This document shows, in pieces, positions 7,270 through 16,219 of a stretch of DNA of 40,093 nt (positions within the stretch are counted from its first letter, which is position 1; each line of letters opens with the position of its first letter). Made by a program: the position numbers and the translations under genes. The notes under the pieces were generated by a model, which saw only the letters and a list, made by a program, of their open reading frames with translations, was not told where the DNA came from and did not search any database. The DNA is from a virus: positions 1 to 40,093 of IMG/VR virus record IMGVR_UViG_3300028573_000031; one strand, written 5' to 3'.

Positions 7270-8217
7270 ATGTCAGTATCAATAGCATCGTTGCCTCCGC
7301 AAATTCAACAGAGGTACAACGCAAAATTGCTGTCAACTCCAGAGCACAACTTGATTCACCAGTTGTTTGCTACACCAGTTGAGTTGCCAGACAATCAAGG
7401 CTTTATCGATCGTCAGTCACGTTATGACAGGCTAGACCTGTTCGAAGTGCCTCTCGATGATGGCCAAAATAACCCACCACCACAACAACTTAACCGAGTT
7501 GATGTGGACTGCCGTGTAAGGGTTTACGCCACTTACATTGTACTCACAAGACAGGTCACTATCACCAACGAAGACCCCGTGCTTAATAGTGCGGCTGCAC
7601 GACTTGGACAAAGCTTAAGAGAAACTCAGGATGCCCTCCAGAGAGATAATTTGGAAAGCTCTGCTTCCATTATCAACTGTGTCGGAGGGACTAACGGAGA
7701 TATCCCGACTGAGATGACTATCTCGGATGTGGACGACGTCTTTACTGTTCTTCAAAACAACAGTGGTGAGTATATCACAAACATTGTCGAAGCTGACTTG
7801 AAATTTGGAACAAGTCCAATCGGTGACGCCTATGGGTGCATGTTGACGACTAGAATGATCCCAGTTCTGTACAACATGACTGGTTTTATCAAGAAATTCC
7901 AGTACCCGAACATTTCTCAAACATTGAGTGTTGAGATTGGCGGAGCGAACAACGTTCGTTTCTTTGCTTCCGAGCAAGGTTCTGTCTCTCCAAATGCTTC
8001 TATGCTTGGAAATGATGTCGCTAACTGCTTCGTAGCTGCTAAAGAAGCCTACAAAGTTGTTTGGCAAGCAGGTGGTAAAGCTCGCTTTATCTACCTTCCG
8101 CCTGGATACAATAATGATCCATGTATGTTGAGACATACAGCCGGTTGCTCATTTTATCAAGGTCAGTGCATCACAAACGATCTTTGGGTTCAAAACCTCA
8201 GATCAACAGGAATATAG
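7270..8217 (+). CDS. major capsid protein (N4-gp56-like)
   Basis: 315 residues. The pattern IDRQSRYDRLDLFEVPLDDG, a conserved Tyr/Val-rich strand region (VYATYIVLTRQVTI), DPVLNSAAARLGQSLRETQD, then a domain ending in ARFIYLPPGY, fits the N4-gp56 family of HK97-fold coat proteins. It follows the scaffold and precedes virion decoration and connector candidates. AAGGGAACA is the ribosome binding site. The length is usual for the family. It should be among the most abundant virion proteins. Confidence 0.82.
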   Translation: MSVSIASLPPQIQQRYNAKLLSTPEHNLIHQLFATPVELPDNQGFIDRQSRYDRLDLFEVPLDDGQNNPPPQQLNRVDVDCRVRVYATYIVLTRQVTITNEDPVLNSAAARLGQSLRETQDALQRDNLESSASIINCVGGTNGDIPTEMTISDVDDVFTVLQNNSGEYITNIVEADLKFGTSPIGDAYGCMLTTRMIPVLYNMTGFIKKFQYPNISQTLSVEIGGANNVRFFASEQGSVSPNASMLGNDVANCFVAAKEAYKVVWQAGGKARFIYLPPGYNNDPCMLRHTAGCSFYQGQCITNDLWVQNLRSTGI

Positions 8218-8227
8218 GAGTTAGAAT

Positions 8228-9319
8228 ATGTTACCATTTTCATTTATTGGGTCTTGGTCTTACACCAACCCAGCAACTCCTGTTGCCGTTAATATTCCTA
8301 TGACTGCAAAACCCGACTGGGTTTTCGTCAAGGATGTAACCAACTGGGGTTTGGCTTCTACTGCTGCTAACCCTGTGTACGCGGAATGGTTCAGTGCTAA
8401 TATGGCACAAGGTTCTTATTTAGGTCTCGGTCAAACTAGCGTTTCTGCTGGAACTGTAAACTTATATTCAGAACAAGGAACTTCTGGAGGTTTCACTTTC
8501 ATTAACCAAGCAAGTCCTCCAACTTTTACAAAAGTTGCGATTACTGCGGTTAACGGAACCACATTTGTCGTTTCGACAGGTAACACTTCAGGTCTGAACG
8601 TCGGTGACACAGTACGTCTTATCAACGTAACTGGCGCACTGCAAATGAGTGGATCGAACCTCTATCAAATCACAGCTATTACGACAAACACAAGTATTAC
8701 GCTTGGTTATGCTGCTTCAGCTGTTACCGCAGGTTTGGTAGTCGCTAACGGAACAACTGGTTTCTACCAAAAGGTATATCCAGGTCAGTTCCTTCCTAAC
8801 ACATTGCCAGTAGCTTACATTACGCAAGCAACTCAAGCGGTTGTGTACTTCTTCAGGCAGAATCCTTACACCCCAGGGGAACTTGTTGACTTCCAAATCC
8901 CAACGCCCTACGGCATGACTCAGCTGAGCAATTTAACAGCTAAGTCGGGAAGCGGATCTCTTACATCTAATCCATCTGGTGCTGCTAGGGTTTTGAGTGT
9001 GACAAACTCAGCCACTGTTTCTTCGATCACTATCGATGTAGACACAACTGGGTTTACAGCGTTTCAATTCCCAACATCTGCTGCCTTCGCAGGTGGAGCG
9101 TCTCCAGCTGTATGTATGCCTGCTGGATCAGGCGTTGTGCCTCTTAATGGAAGCGCAACTATTCCTGCATCCCCTCCAGGAACAAACCTTGCTGATGCAT
9201 TCGACAACAGATCGCAATACATCATGAATATTGGTTTGAATGCTGTAGGAGTTGCTAATGCCAACATGGTTGTCATGGCATTCAAAGCGGATTTCGTCAA
9301 CGGAATCACTAACGCATAA
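8228..9319 (+). CDS. virion protein with E1-FCCH-like domains, likely capsid-associated
   Basis: 363 residues, rich in Ser, Thr, Gly and Val, beta-rich, without coiled coil. Residues of about 95-160 (VVSTGNTSGLNVGDTVRLINVTGALQ region) and about 190-330 (ITQATQAVVYFF, then IPTPYGMTQLS, ending PAGSGV...DAFDN) show the repeating layout that databases name ubiquitin-activating E1 FCCH-like domain in phage structural proteins. The C-terminal half is clearly related to the protein at 9726-10109. It lies 10 nt behind the coat gene with a strong AGGAG site. A decoration or minor capsid role is inferred. Confidence 0.68.
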   Translation: MLPFSFIGSWSYTNPATPVAVNIPMTAKPDWVFVKDVTNWGLASTAANPVYAEWFSANMAQGSYLGLGQTSVSAGTVNLYSEQGTSGGFTFINQASPPTFTKVAITAVNGTTFVVSTGNTSGLNVGDTVRLINVTGALQMSGSNLYQITAITTNTSITLGYAASAVTAGLVVANGTTGFYQKVYPGQFLPNTLPVAYITQATQAVVYFFRQNPYTPGELVDFQIPTPYGMTQLSNLTAKSGSGSLTSNPSGAARVLSVTNSATVSSITIDVDTTGFTAFQFPTSAAFAGGASPAVCMPAGSGVVPLNGSATIPASPPGTNLADAFDNRSQYIMNIGLNAVGVANANMVVMAFKADFVNGITNA

Positions 9320-9325
9320 AAATTA

Positions 9326-9350
9326 GGGAGGGGAAAAATCCCCTCCCTTT
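9326..9350 (+). terminator. strong hairpin after the capsid genes, partial terminator
   Basis: GGGAGGGG (9326-9333) pairs perfectly with CCCCTCCC (9340-9347) over a 6-nt loop, followed by only three T. It would end some transcripts after the capsid genes and let others continue into the connector/tail genes. Confidence 0.65.
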
Positions 9351-9366
9351 AAACAAAGGATTTAAA

Positions 9367-9729
9367 ATGGAAGTCAGAGAATTAAACAAGAAGCAAAAGA
9401 ACACTTTGCCTCAAATTGAGAGGGAAGAGTTAATTAAAAAAATGCGCAAGGAAGACGATAAGATCGTCGAAGGAATGTTTGAATTCCTAGATGCACAAGG
9501 CGGCTGGTTGGAGTTTGCTTATAGGAAATATCCAGGAGAACCGATTCAAATGATTAAGATGATTCACGGCGAGATTTGCGATCTTCCTATGGGTATTATC
9601 AAGCATTTGAACAACACAAAGAAAAAGATAAGACGATACTCAATGGAATTGCCTTCTAGTGGACAAAAACCTCTTAGAAGTTATGAGACGGTTTCGAGAG
9701 TTAGATTTACCCCAACTAGCGTGCTATGA
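9367..9729 (+). CDS. hypothetical head-tail region protein
   Basis: 120 residues, charged and helical at the N-terminus (LNKKQKNTLPQIEREELIKKMRKED), then a mixed region with several Met and Ile, and a basic tail. No family recognised. AAAGGA sits before the ATG, and its end overlaps the next start by 4 nt. The place between coat and connector genes suggests a structural or assembly role. Confidence 0.65.
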   Translation: MEVRELNKKQKNTLPQIEREELIKKMRKEDDKIVEGMFEFLDAQGGWLEFAYRKYPGEPIQMIKMIHGEICDLPMGIIKHLNNTKKKIRRYSMELPSSGQKPLRSYETVSRVRFTPTSVL

Positions 9730-10109
9730 GTGCTACTTACAACTCAAATTATGGGCCCCCTTTTGGGGCTAATTTTATTCCTAATTTGCAGTATATAACG
9801 AATATTACCCAAGCAAATCCTGCAATCGTCACTTTTTCGGGTAATCATAATTTTACTGTGGCTGAATGGATAAGCTTTCGCGTCCCTCAACCTAACGGGA
9901 TGATACAGCTTAATAACCAGAAAGCTCAAATTTTATCTATTACCTCGACAACTGTGACGATTGCACTAGACACGGCTAATTTTTATCCCTTTATATATGT
10001 TCAAGACCCACAAGTGCCTTGTGTCGCTGTACCAGCAGGTTCTGGAGTGATTCAAGGAACTACGACGGTCACATTAGAAGATGCATTTGACAACGAGCCG
10101 GTAGTATGA
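9726..10109 (+). CDS. small virion protein with one E1-FCCH-like domain
   Basis: 127 residues made almost entirely of one domain: ITNITQANPAIVTF, then VPQPNGMIQLNNQ, then PCVAVPAGSGV and a C-terminal LEDAFDN. The same order of motifs forms the C-terminal half of the protein at 8228-9319, so the two are paralogues. Overlaps of 4 nt on both sides place it firmly in the operon. A connector or decoration subunit is an inference. Confidence 0.7.
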   Translation: MSATYNSNYGPPFGANFIPNLQYITNITQANPAIVTFSGNHNFTVAEWISFRVPQPNGMIQLNNQKAQILSITSTTVTIALDTANFYPFIYVQDPQVPCVAVPAGSGVIQGTTTVTLEDAFDNEPVV

Positions 10110-11473
10110 ACACATTTATCCCAACCTATCCTTTGTTTCCGACACTAGCTAACGCTATTACAAAGTCGCGAAAGCTTACGGGTTCTACGAATTCGTTTCA
10201 AGTGACGGATGAATATATCGTTCAGCAAATGCATAGCTTTTATGCCTATGATTTGCCGGCTAAATTCAGGTCTTTAAAGCTTAAGGATATCTATACTTTC
10301 ACGACTAATGTCGGGCAAGATGTCTACCCCTTCAATAGCGAGCTTTACACGACTGTCAACTCCCCTTGTTACTGCTCTAAACGAGAAATCAAGCTCTTTA
10401 CTGACCCCTGGAATTTTTATGGAGTAAACTATAATTGGCAACAATTCACCACTTTTGCAAGTGGTGACGGTACTACTGGTTCTCAGACAGGAACTATAAC
10501 CAACATTACCCAAGCTACAAACGCAGTTGTCACTTCCGCAAATCATGGTCTAGTTTCTGGCACTACCGTCATTTTAAATAATGTTAGCGGTATGACCCAG
10601 GTCAATGGTAATTCCTACACAATCGCTGTCATAAACGCAAATAGCTTTTCTTTAGGCGTAAATTCTACTCTCTATACCTCTTATACTTCAGGAGGGTCTT
10701 GGTACTCGTCACCATACAACGGCTTCACCACAGCGGCCCCATTGATTCCTAGCGTAAATAATGATCCAGGCCCGCAATTAAGTCCAAGCCTATTCTTCCC
10801 TCAAAGCAGAGTTCAAAACGTTCTTATCACTGCAAACGTTATTGGAGCAAATGGCATAGGTCAGACTCAAAATGTAACGGATGATGGCCAGGGCAATCTG
10901 ATTCAAATTTTCCAGACATCGAATAATGGGGATCAACAATATGGCTGGACCTACTACCGTCAATACGCCTCTACTACTCCAACCCAGCCAGGGAATGCGA
11001 CCATTAATTATCAAACTGGTCAGATTACAGGATTAACTTTCGCTCAAGCAATTCCCGAAGGTACGCCGATTCAAATTCAATATAATCCCAAGCAGTTTCA
11101 AATTCCTCTTGCGATCATGTTTTATCAGAACCAGTTTACACTTTCACCATGCCCCGATGCTGGTTATACCATCGAATTAACATGCTATCGTCAACCAATT
11201 CAAGCTCTCATAGCGGCTGACCAAACTGGAAGCCCAGAGCTTTCTGAGTGGTGGGAAATCCTAGCAGTAGGAGCTGCTAAGAAGATATTTGAAGAGCGCC
11301 TTGATTCTGATGGGGTTGTGTTTATAGACAAGATGCTCAAAGAGCGTTACGACATCATAGAGACAAGAACTTACGCTCAGATAGGTCAGGAAAGAATATC
11401 AACAATTTACACCGATCAGCTCACATATAACTATGGTTCAGGCGGTGGATTAACAAACTTTGGGAGCATATGA
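10106..11473 (+). CDS. head-tail/tail adaptor-like structural protein with FCCH-like insert
   Basis: 455 residues. An N-terminal region of about 110 residues (FQVTDEYIVQQMHSFYAYDLPAKF ... IYTFTT) resembles podovirus adaptor-like proteins. It is interrupted by an FCCH-like module at about 130-195 (ITNITQATNAVVTSANHGL, SGMTQVNGNSYTIAVI). A beta-rich segment follows (NYQTGQITGLTFAQAIPEG) and then a helical C-terminal part (SELSEWWEILAVGAAKKIFEERL ... MLKERYDIIETR). Position after capsid genes and before the large tail protein suggests a head-tail connector. The precise role is inferred. Confidence 0.62.
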   Translation: MNTFIPTYPLFPTLANAITKSRKLTGSTNSFQVTDEYIVQQMHSFYAYDLPAKFRSLKLKDIYTFTTNVGQDVYPFNSELYTTVNSPCYCSKREIKLFTDPWNFYGVNYNWQQFTTFASGDGTTGSQTGTITNITQATNAVVTSANHGLVSGTTVILNNVSGMTQVNGNSYTIAVINANSFSLGVNSTLYTSYTSGGSWYSSPYNGFTTAAPLIPSVNNDPGPQLSPSLFFPQSRVQNVLITANVIGANGIGQTQNVTDDGQGNLIQIFQTSNNGDQQYGWTYYRQYASTTPTQPGNATINYQTGQITGLTFAQAIPEGTPIQIQYNPKQFQIPLAIMFYQNQFTLSPCPDAGYTIELTCYRQPIQALIAADQTGSPELSEWWEILAVGAAKKIFEERLDSDGVVFIDKMLKERYDIIETRTYAQIGQERISTIYTDQLTYNYGSGGGLTNFGSI

Positions 11474-11676
11474 AAGAGATAGAAATAAGTGATGATATTG
11501 TCATTCTTCTCGAAGAAATAAATGATGGTGAAGCTGTTGTTATTACAGAAGAAGATGATGGGGAAATTACCTCACAAATTATTTTAATCAGACCTATTGC
11601 TTTAGCTTTAGTTAGAAACATACTCGAACTTTTGGGTGAAGATGAAGAAGAAGAAAAGCCCGTTAAAACCGATTGA
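11470..11676 (+). CDS. small acidic hypothetical protein
   Basis: 68 residues, strongly acidic (EEDDGE; EDEEEEKP), with a hydrophobic helix in the middle (ALALVRNILELL). It starts in an ATGA overlap with the preceding gene, and its tail overlaps the next small basic ORF by 35 nt. Function unknown. Confidence 0.6.
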   Translation: MKEIEISDDIVILLEEINDGEAVVITEEDDGEITSQIILIRPIALALVRNILELLGEDEEEEKPVKTD

Positions 11677-11761
11677 TAAAAAGAAAAAACTAAAATCACT
11701 GCCTGATAAACCTATCCCTATGGGAGGGGGTCCATTTGTCGGGCGGCACACAACAGGATAA
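11642..11761 (+). CDS. small basic hypothetical protein (39 aa)
   Basis: ATG at 11642, preceded by GGGTGAAG, reads 39 residues to TAA at 11759. It is Lys-rich (MKKKKSPLKPIDKKKK) with a C-terminal PMGGGPFVGRHTTG. It overlaps the acidic gene before it and ends 3 nt before the next ATG. The tight packing and good ribosome binding site support it; function unknown. Confidence 0.52.
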   Translation: MKKKKSPLKPIDKKKKLKSLPDKPIPMGGGPFVGRHTTG

Positions 11762-11764
11762 AAA

Positions 11765-11902
11765 ATGGCTGTCATTAAGGGAAAAGAGAAAAGGCTTAAA
11801 AAACCTCTTTCTCCTGCAAAAGCAAAACTGAGTAAAGAGTCTTTAAAGAAGTTGTACAACCCTAAGGCTGTGCAACCAATACCAACTGTCTGCGTGAGCT
11901 AG
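11765..11902 (+). CDS. small basic hypothetical protein (45 aa)
   Basis: ATG at 11765 reads 45 residues to TAG at 11900-11902. It is Lys-rich in the first 30 residues (KGKEKRLKKPL; SKESLKKLYNPK). The stop lies inside the AGGAGG ribosome binding site region of the next gene. The ribosome binding site of this ORF itself is weak (ACAGGATAAAAA), so coupling to the previous ORF is likely. Confidence 0.5.
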   Translation: MAVIKGKEKRLKKPLSPAKAKLSKESLKKLYNPKAVQPIPTVCVS

Positions 11903-11910
11903 GAGGAAAA

Positions 11911-12555
11911 ATGTCTATTCCAGCATATACCCAAGGTTACCCACCAGATGGTTCAACACTTGGTCAAACTAAGTCTATTATTAGAAATAACTTAGATGGT
12001 ACTTTTTTAACATTAGCAGTAGATCATGTAAATAACAATGGTCCAGGTATGCAGCCAGCTGGTTATCATACTATTATCCATCAAGTGCCACAAACAAGTG
12101 TATCCACAGTGACAGGATATAATCAGTTATTTTGTGGACAGCCAAATAATTTGGTTGTCAATGGCGTTGCTGTACCAAATATCCCGTCAAATATGGATAC
12201 ACAGCTTTATTGTTTGACTGGCATGGGGGGTTTATCTCAATTAACTGGAGCAAGCACATCCAACGTAACCAATTGCGGATTTCAATGGGTGGGTGGTGTT
12301 TTATTGCAATGGGGTATAAAAAAAACTACTGGCACAACAGGAGGTATAGATTTTACTGCTAACGGTAATGTAAAGTTTCCAAATTATGTTTTTAATGTTC
12401 AATTATCTTCATCCAATAATGCAGCTGTTTCTCCACCTCCTCAAATTACTACTGTTTATAATATATTAGAAGGATCTTTAACTACTTCAGGATTTACTTG
12501 GGTTTCAAGTAATGCTAATGGTCAAAATCTTTATTGGTTTGCTATAGGTAAATGA
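11911..12555 (+). CDS. tail fibre-like protein with gp53-like C-terminal domain
   Basis: 214 residues. The N-terminal part (IIRNNLDGTFLTLAVDHVNNNGPG, then GYHTIIHQVPQT) is a motif often seen in phage fibre or baseplate-attached proteins. The C-terminal 100 residues begin with FQWVGGVLLQWG and continue with beta strands (GNVKFPNYVFNVQL, FTWVSSN, LYWFAIGK), the layout of the gp53-like fibre tip domain. AGGAGGAAAAATG is a near-ideal start. Host contact is inferred from the domain type. It sits inside the tail operon, away from the main fibre cluster at 20.9-25.7 kb. Confidence 0.65.
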   Translation: MSIPAYTQGYPPDGSTLGQTKSIIRNNLDGTFLTLAVDHVNNNGPGMQPAGYHTIIHQVPQTSVSTVTGYNQLFCGQPNNLVVNGVAVPNIPSNMDTQLYCLTGMGGLSQLTGASTSNVTNCGFQWVGGVLLQWGIKKTTGTTGGIDFTANGNVKFPNYVFNVQLSSSNNAAVSPPPQITTVYNILEGSLTTSGFTWVSSNANGQNLYWFAIGK

Positions 12556-12556
12556 A

Positions 12557-15112
12557 ATGACTGGATTCCTACAAGTAACAATTGGTGGGTATCCAGGAGG
12601 GGGGCTTACACAAGATAGGAAGCCTGCTCTACTAGCCAATGAAGCATACTCAAGTCTTGAAAATGCTTATGTATGGCGAGAAAGAACGAAAAAAAGGGAT
12701 GGCGAGGTTCCTGTTGGTCGTTTATCAAGAGTTTTTACTAATGTTGCAATAGGAAATAGCTCAGCATCGCCTTGGACGTTTAATCTTTATACAACTCTTT
12801 CAATCACGCCAGAAACCTACGCTGAAATCGCAGAAGGAAGTGTAAGGATAAGTATTGCTACTTTAGCAACCCCTTTTGTAGATCAAGGAAATGGAATTTT
12901 AACTAATTCGACAGGTGGCAACTCAGGAACAATTAATTACTTGACGGGTTCCGTTACACTTACGACGACAGTTGGAGCTGGTCACGCAACAACAGTCACA
13001 ATGAACTATTACCCAGCCCTTCCTGTTATGGGAATATTAAAAAGAGATGTGGCTTCTATTGGAATAGATTCTACGGTTTTTTTTGACACCAAATACGCCT
13101 ATCAATATGTCAATGGTTTTCAAGAACTTGTTCCTGGAGAAACATGGTCAGGAAATAACACAGACTTCTTTTGGGCGGCTAATTATCAAGGTGCAACACC
13201 TAATTTAAGGTACTTTTTCACCACAAATAATAATATAACTGCTGGAGCTTCTACACCATACGATCCAATAAGATATTACAATAATTCTACATGGACTGAT
13301 TTACAACCCCAATTAGATTCTGTACCTAACTATCTTTATCAAGCTCTTATAGTTATACCTTATTACGGAAGATTATTAGCATTAAATACATGGGAAGGTC
13401 GAAAAAACGCAGGTGTTTTGGATGCCTCTGTTGCTCTTAATTATTATGCAAGATGCCGGTTTAGCCAAATCGGTGACCCCACAGATCAAGTGAATGGGTG
13501 GAGATCTGATCTTTTCGGTCGAGGAGGGTTTTTAGATGCCCCTACCAATGAAGCTATCGTTAGCGCAGCCTTCTTTAGAAACACCCTTATCGTTTTTTTT
13601 GAATATTCAACATGGCAACTTAGATATATAGGTGAATATGGACTACCTTTTATTTGGGAAAGAATTTCTTCAGATTTTGGTGCTGTTAGCCCTTATAGCC
13701 CAATCGTTTTTGACCAAGGGGTCATGGCGGTAAGTGATCGGGGTGTCATACAAGCAGCAGCAAATGGAGTTTCACGATTAGATGAGCAAATACCTGAGCA
13801 AGTTTTCAGTTTTGAAATCCAAAATAACGCTCCTAATTTTGTTCACGGGGTCAGAGATTTTGAAAAGGAATTGGTTTATTGGAATTATGTAGATTCTTCG
13901 GACGCTTCAATAAATCAAAGTTTTCCTAATACAGTACTTGTTTTTAACTATAGAAATAACACTTGGGCAAAATTTAGAGATACAGTTACTTGTTTTGGAA
14001 CAGCTCAATTTCAATTCAGCATAACCTGGGATAGCTTAACAACTTCTTGGGATAGCACAGTAACTTGGGATAACGTTGATGATCAACAATATGTTGACTA
14101 TGTAACTTTAGGAACACAGCAAGGCTTTATAAACCTCTATCAGAACCCTGATGCGGCAACACAACAGTCTTCTACTATTCTTTATGCCAACACTATGGCG
14201 ATCACTGCCGTTGACTTTACACAAAATCCCACACGGATTACTATTCCTAACCACAATTTATCTAATAGTGAGTTGATTTATATCACAGGCATGTTATGGG
14301 TTGGTACAGATCCAGGATTCAATAACATAATTTACAACGTAACAGTAGTTGATGCAAATACAGTCACTTTATCCACATGGAATTTTCAATTTCAAAACTA
14401 TTCAGCTATTCATAAAACATCAACAGCCACGTATATTGGAGGGGGACGGGTAACCCTTTTACCTAAAATGAATATCCAGGGAAAGGATTTCAATCCTTTC
14501 CAAGCAGAAGGAAAGCAATTCAAGCTTTCCTATATTGATTTCCAAATGGATTCAAACCCTCAATCTCGGGCAATACAAGCTACAACGATTCAACTTTTTG
14601 TAAACTCTTACCTAGGAGAGCAGGCAAATTTGATTGCTGGAAATGATGCTGTTGTAAACTCATTTTTGAATAACTCCTCTCAAAACTCTCGTTTCATAAC
14701 CTTTGCAACAAAGGCAAACCCGTGTCAGATAACAAGTCCAAATCATAGTCTAATCTCTGGCACTCAAATTTATATTGCTAATGTTCAAGGAATGACGCAA
14801 CTCAACTCCGCTATTTACACAATAACAGTTGTAGATGCGAACAATTTTACGCTGGACAATACAGATTCGTCTGGGTTCAGCGCGTATTCTAATGGCGGTG
14901 TGTGGAACACCGTCCCAACAAACGGTCAAACCTATATACCTGGGTCTCAATACGCTTGGTATCGCTTCTATAGCACTCAATTTGGTCAGTACATGCGAAT
15001 AGGTATGACTTATGACGATAATCTGATGAATCAACTCGTCACTCATCAAACCCCTATGGAATTGAATGCTATGAATATTTGGTTTAGGCCAGGTGGAAGG
15101 ATAATCAATTAA
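12557..15112 (+). CDS. large tail structural protein (stabilisation/tail needle-knob class) with two FCCH-like modules
   Basis: 851 residues, nearly all beta. The N-terminus (IGGYPGGGLTQDRKPALLANEAYSSLENAY...KRDG) is typical of large podovirus tail proteins that begin with a multi-bladed fold. The middle is rich in Trp/Asn/Asp and carries near-repeats (SITWDSLTTSWDSTVTWDN). FCCH-like modules follow at roughly 545-600 (ITIPNHNLSNSELIYI ... VTVVDANTVTL) and 715-785 (ITSPNHSLISGTQIYI ... ITVVDANNFTL). It starts 1 nt after the previous stop and ends in a TAATG overlap. Likely a major part of the tail; the homologous class is inferred from the N-terminal pattern and position. Confidence 0.65.
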   Translation: MTGFLQVTIGGYPGGGLTQDRKPALLANEAYSSLENAYVWRERTKKRDGEVPVGRLSRVFTNVAIGNSSASPWTFNLYTTLSITPETYAEIAEGSVRISIATLATPFVDQGNGILTNSTGGNSGTINYLTGSVTLTTTVGAGHATTVTMNYYPALPVMGILKRDVASIGIDSTVFFDTKYAYQYVNGFQELVPGETWSGNNTDFFWAANYQGATPNLRYFFTTNNNITAGASTPYDPIRYYNNSTWTDLQPQLDSVPNYLYQALIVIPYYGRLLALNTWEGRKNAGVLDASVALNYYARCRFSQIGDPTDQVNGWRSDLFGRGGFLDAPTNEAIVSAAFFRNTLIVFFEYSTWQLRYIGEYGLPFIWERISSDFGAVSPYSPIVFDQGVMAVSDRGVIQAAANGVSRLDEQIPEQVFSFEIQNNAPNFVHGVRDFEKELVYWNYVDSSDASINQSFPNTVLVFNYRNNTWAKFRDTVTCFGTAQFQFSITWDSLTTSWDSTVTWDNVDDQQYVDYVTLGTQQGFINLYQNPDAATQQSSTILYANTMAITAVDFTQNPTRITIPNHNLSNSELIYITGMLWVGTDPGFNNIIYNVTVVDANTVTLSTWNFQFQNYSAIHKTSTATYIGGGRVTLLPKMNIQGKDFNPFQAEGKQFKLSYIDFQMDSNPQSRAIQATTIQLFVNSYLGEQANLIAGNDAVVNSFLNNSSQNSRFITFATKANPCQITSPNHSLISGTQIYIANVQGMTQLNSAIYTITVVDANNFTLDNTDSSGFSAYSNGGVWNTVPTNGQTYIPGSQYAWYRFYSTQFGQYMRIGMTYDDNLMNQLVTHQTPMELNAMNIWFRPGGRIIN

Positions 15113-15615
15113 TGACATTTTCAAGCGACGCTTCTCTCAATACTAATCAACTTCCCGTTTCTCTGGATGTGAATCCAAATGACAAGGGTTTTGACAATAT
15201 TCTAATGCTTTACCTTCGTAGAGTGGCGAATGCGGTAAACACAAAAGAAAGCGGTCTTTACCTCCTCCAGGAAACAGCAAATTTTGAACAATGGTATCAG
15301 ATTGGAAAACCTCAACAGAATCGTAATGCTTATAGGATTACAGTTGATTTAGTTTTTCTAAATGGTGGAAACATTCCTACAGGTAGCACACCTCTTGTTT
15401 TGTCGTCATCAACTCAGCCTAAGATCATTAATGGCTACCTTTATCCTGTTCAAGGATTTGGTGGAGCTGTAGATACAGGGGGATTGTCTTATTTTCTAAA
15501 CGATCCTGATCTCTATGTAAGATATCAATCCTCGACAAATACTATTATTATTCAAAACAATACGGGTAACGCTCTGACTTGGTGCGTATGGGTCATGGAG
15601 TATTTAAAAAATTAG
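15112..15615 (+). CDS. hypothetical tail-associated protein
   Basis: 167 residues. The segment NPNDKGFDNILMLYLRRVANAVNTKESGLYLLQE is followed by beta-rich sequence (YRITVDLVFLNGGNIPTGST; GNALTWCVWVMEYL). No named family, but the composition and position between the large tail protein and the ejection proteins suggest a virion part. Coupled to its upstream neighbour by TAATG. Confidence 0.65.
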   Translation: MTFSSDASLNTNQLPVSLDVNPNDKGFDNILMLYLRRVANAVNTKESGLYLLQETANFEQWYQIGKPQQNRNAYRITVDLVFLNGGNIPTGSTPLVLSSSTQPKIINGYLYPVQGFGGAVDTGGLSYFLNDPDLYVRYQSSTNTIIIQNNTGNALTWCVWVMEYLKN

Positions 15616-15622
15616 GTGAATT

Positions 15623-16219
15623 ATGGCAAGTTTTAGTGACTGGCTTTTTGGAAGCCCTGACAAACTAGAAAAAGTAGCTACGGGAACGAATCAACAAATG
15701 CAATTTGGAGGCAACGATATAATTTCAATGCTTCAACAAATGATACAGCAAGGGGGAGGGTTAAATTTAGCAAATCAATACGATCAAAATTTATTAGGTC
15801 CAGGTTCAGAAGCATTCAATAAATTTTCAGCACCTTATTTACAACAATTTGATGAGCAAATTCTTCCACAAATTGCAGAAAGATTTGCTGGAGCTGGAGC
15901 GCTTTCATCAAGTGGATTCGGACAAGCTTTGGGAGGGGCTTCCGCAGGTCTTCAATCAAACTTAGCTCAATTATTTTCTCAATTACAGGGTCAGGCCGCC
16001 GGACGTCAGCAAGGACAATTTCAAAATCTTTCCCAAACAGGACTTCAATACAGTCCATTTGCTTATAATAAACAAGAGGGTTCTTCTGGAGTGATTCCTA
16101 ATTTCTTAACGGGTATTCTATCGAAAGCGGCAGATCCAATCGGTAATGCTCTTGGGAACGGGATTAGTGGAGGGATCAACAGTCTATTTAAAAAACTTCA
16201 AGGAGGCGGAATAGCATAA
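15623..16219 (+). CDS. internal virion / DNA ejection protein candidate
   Basis: 198 residues. The N-terminal SDWLFGSPDKLEKV, the Gln/Gly-rich body, and FSAPYLQQFDEQILPQIAERFAGAGALSSSGFGQAL form a pattern I know from small podovirus internal virion proteins encoded before two larger ones. Such proteins leave the capsid with the DNA and help build the channel through the envelope. Amphipathic, with few charged residues in the C-terminal half. AGGTGAA precedes the ATG; it overlaps the next gene in TAATG. Confidence 0.65.
   Translation: MASFSDWLFGSPDKLEKVATGTNQQMQFGGNDIISMLQQMIQQGGGLNLANQYDQNLLGPGSEAFNKFSAPYLQQFDEQILPQIAERFAGAGALSSSGFGQALGGASAGLQSNLAQLFSQLQGQAAGRQQGQFQNLSQTGLQYSPFAYNKQEGSSGVIPNFLTGILSKAADPIGNALGNGISGGINSLFKKLQGGGIA

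Noticed and set aside
7615-8136. 173-residue leftward frame within the capsid gene
   Set aside because: Antisense shadow of a strong coat protein gene; no start signals and no recognisable domain.
14750-15124. 124-residue leftward frame over the end of the large tail gene
   Set aside because: Antisense to a well-supported structural protein and spans an operon junction with TAATG coupling.
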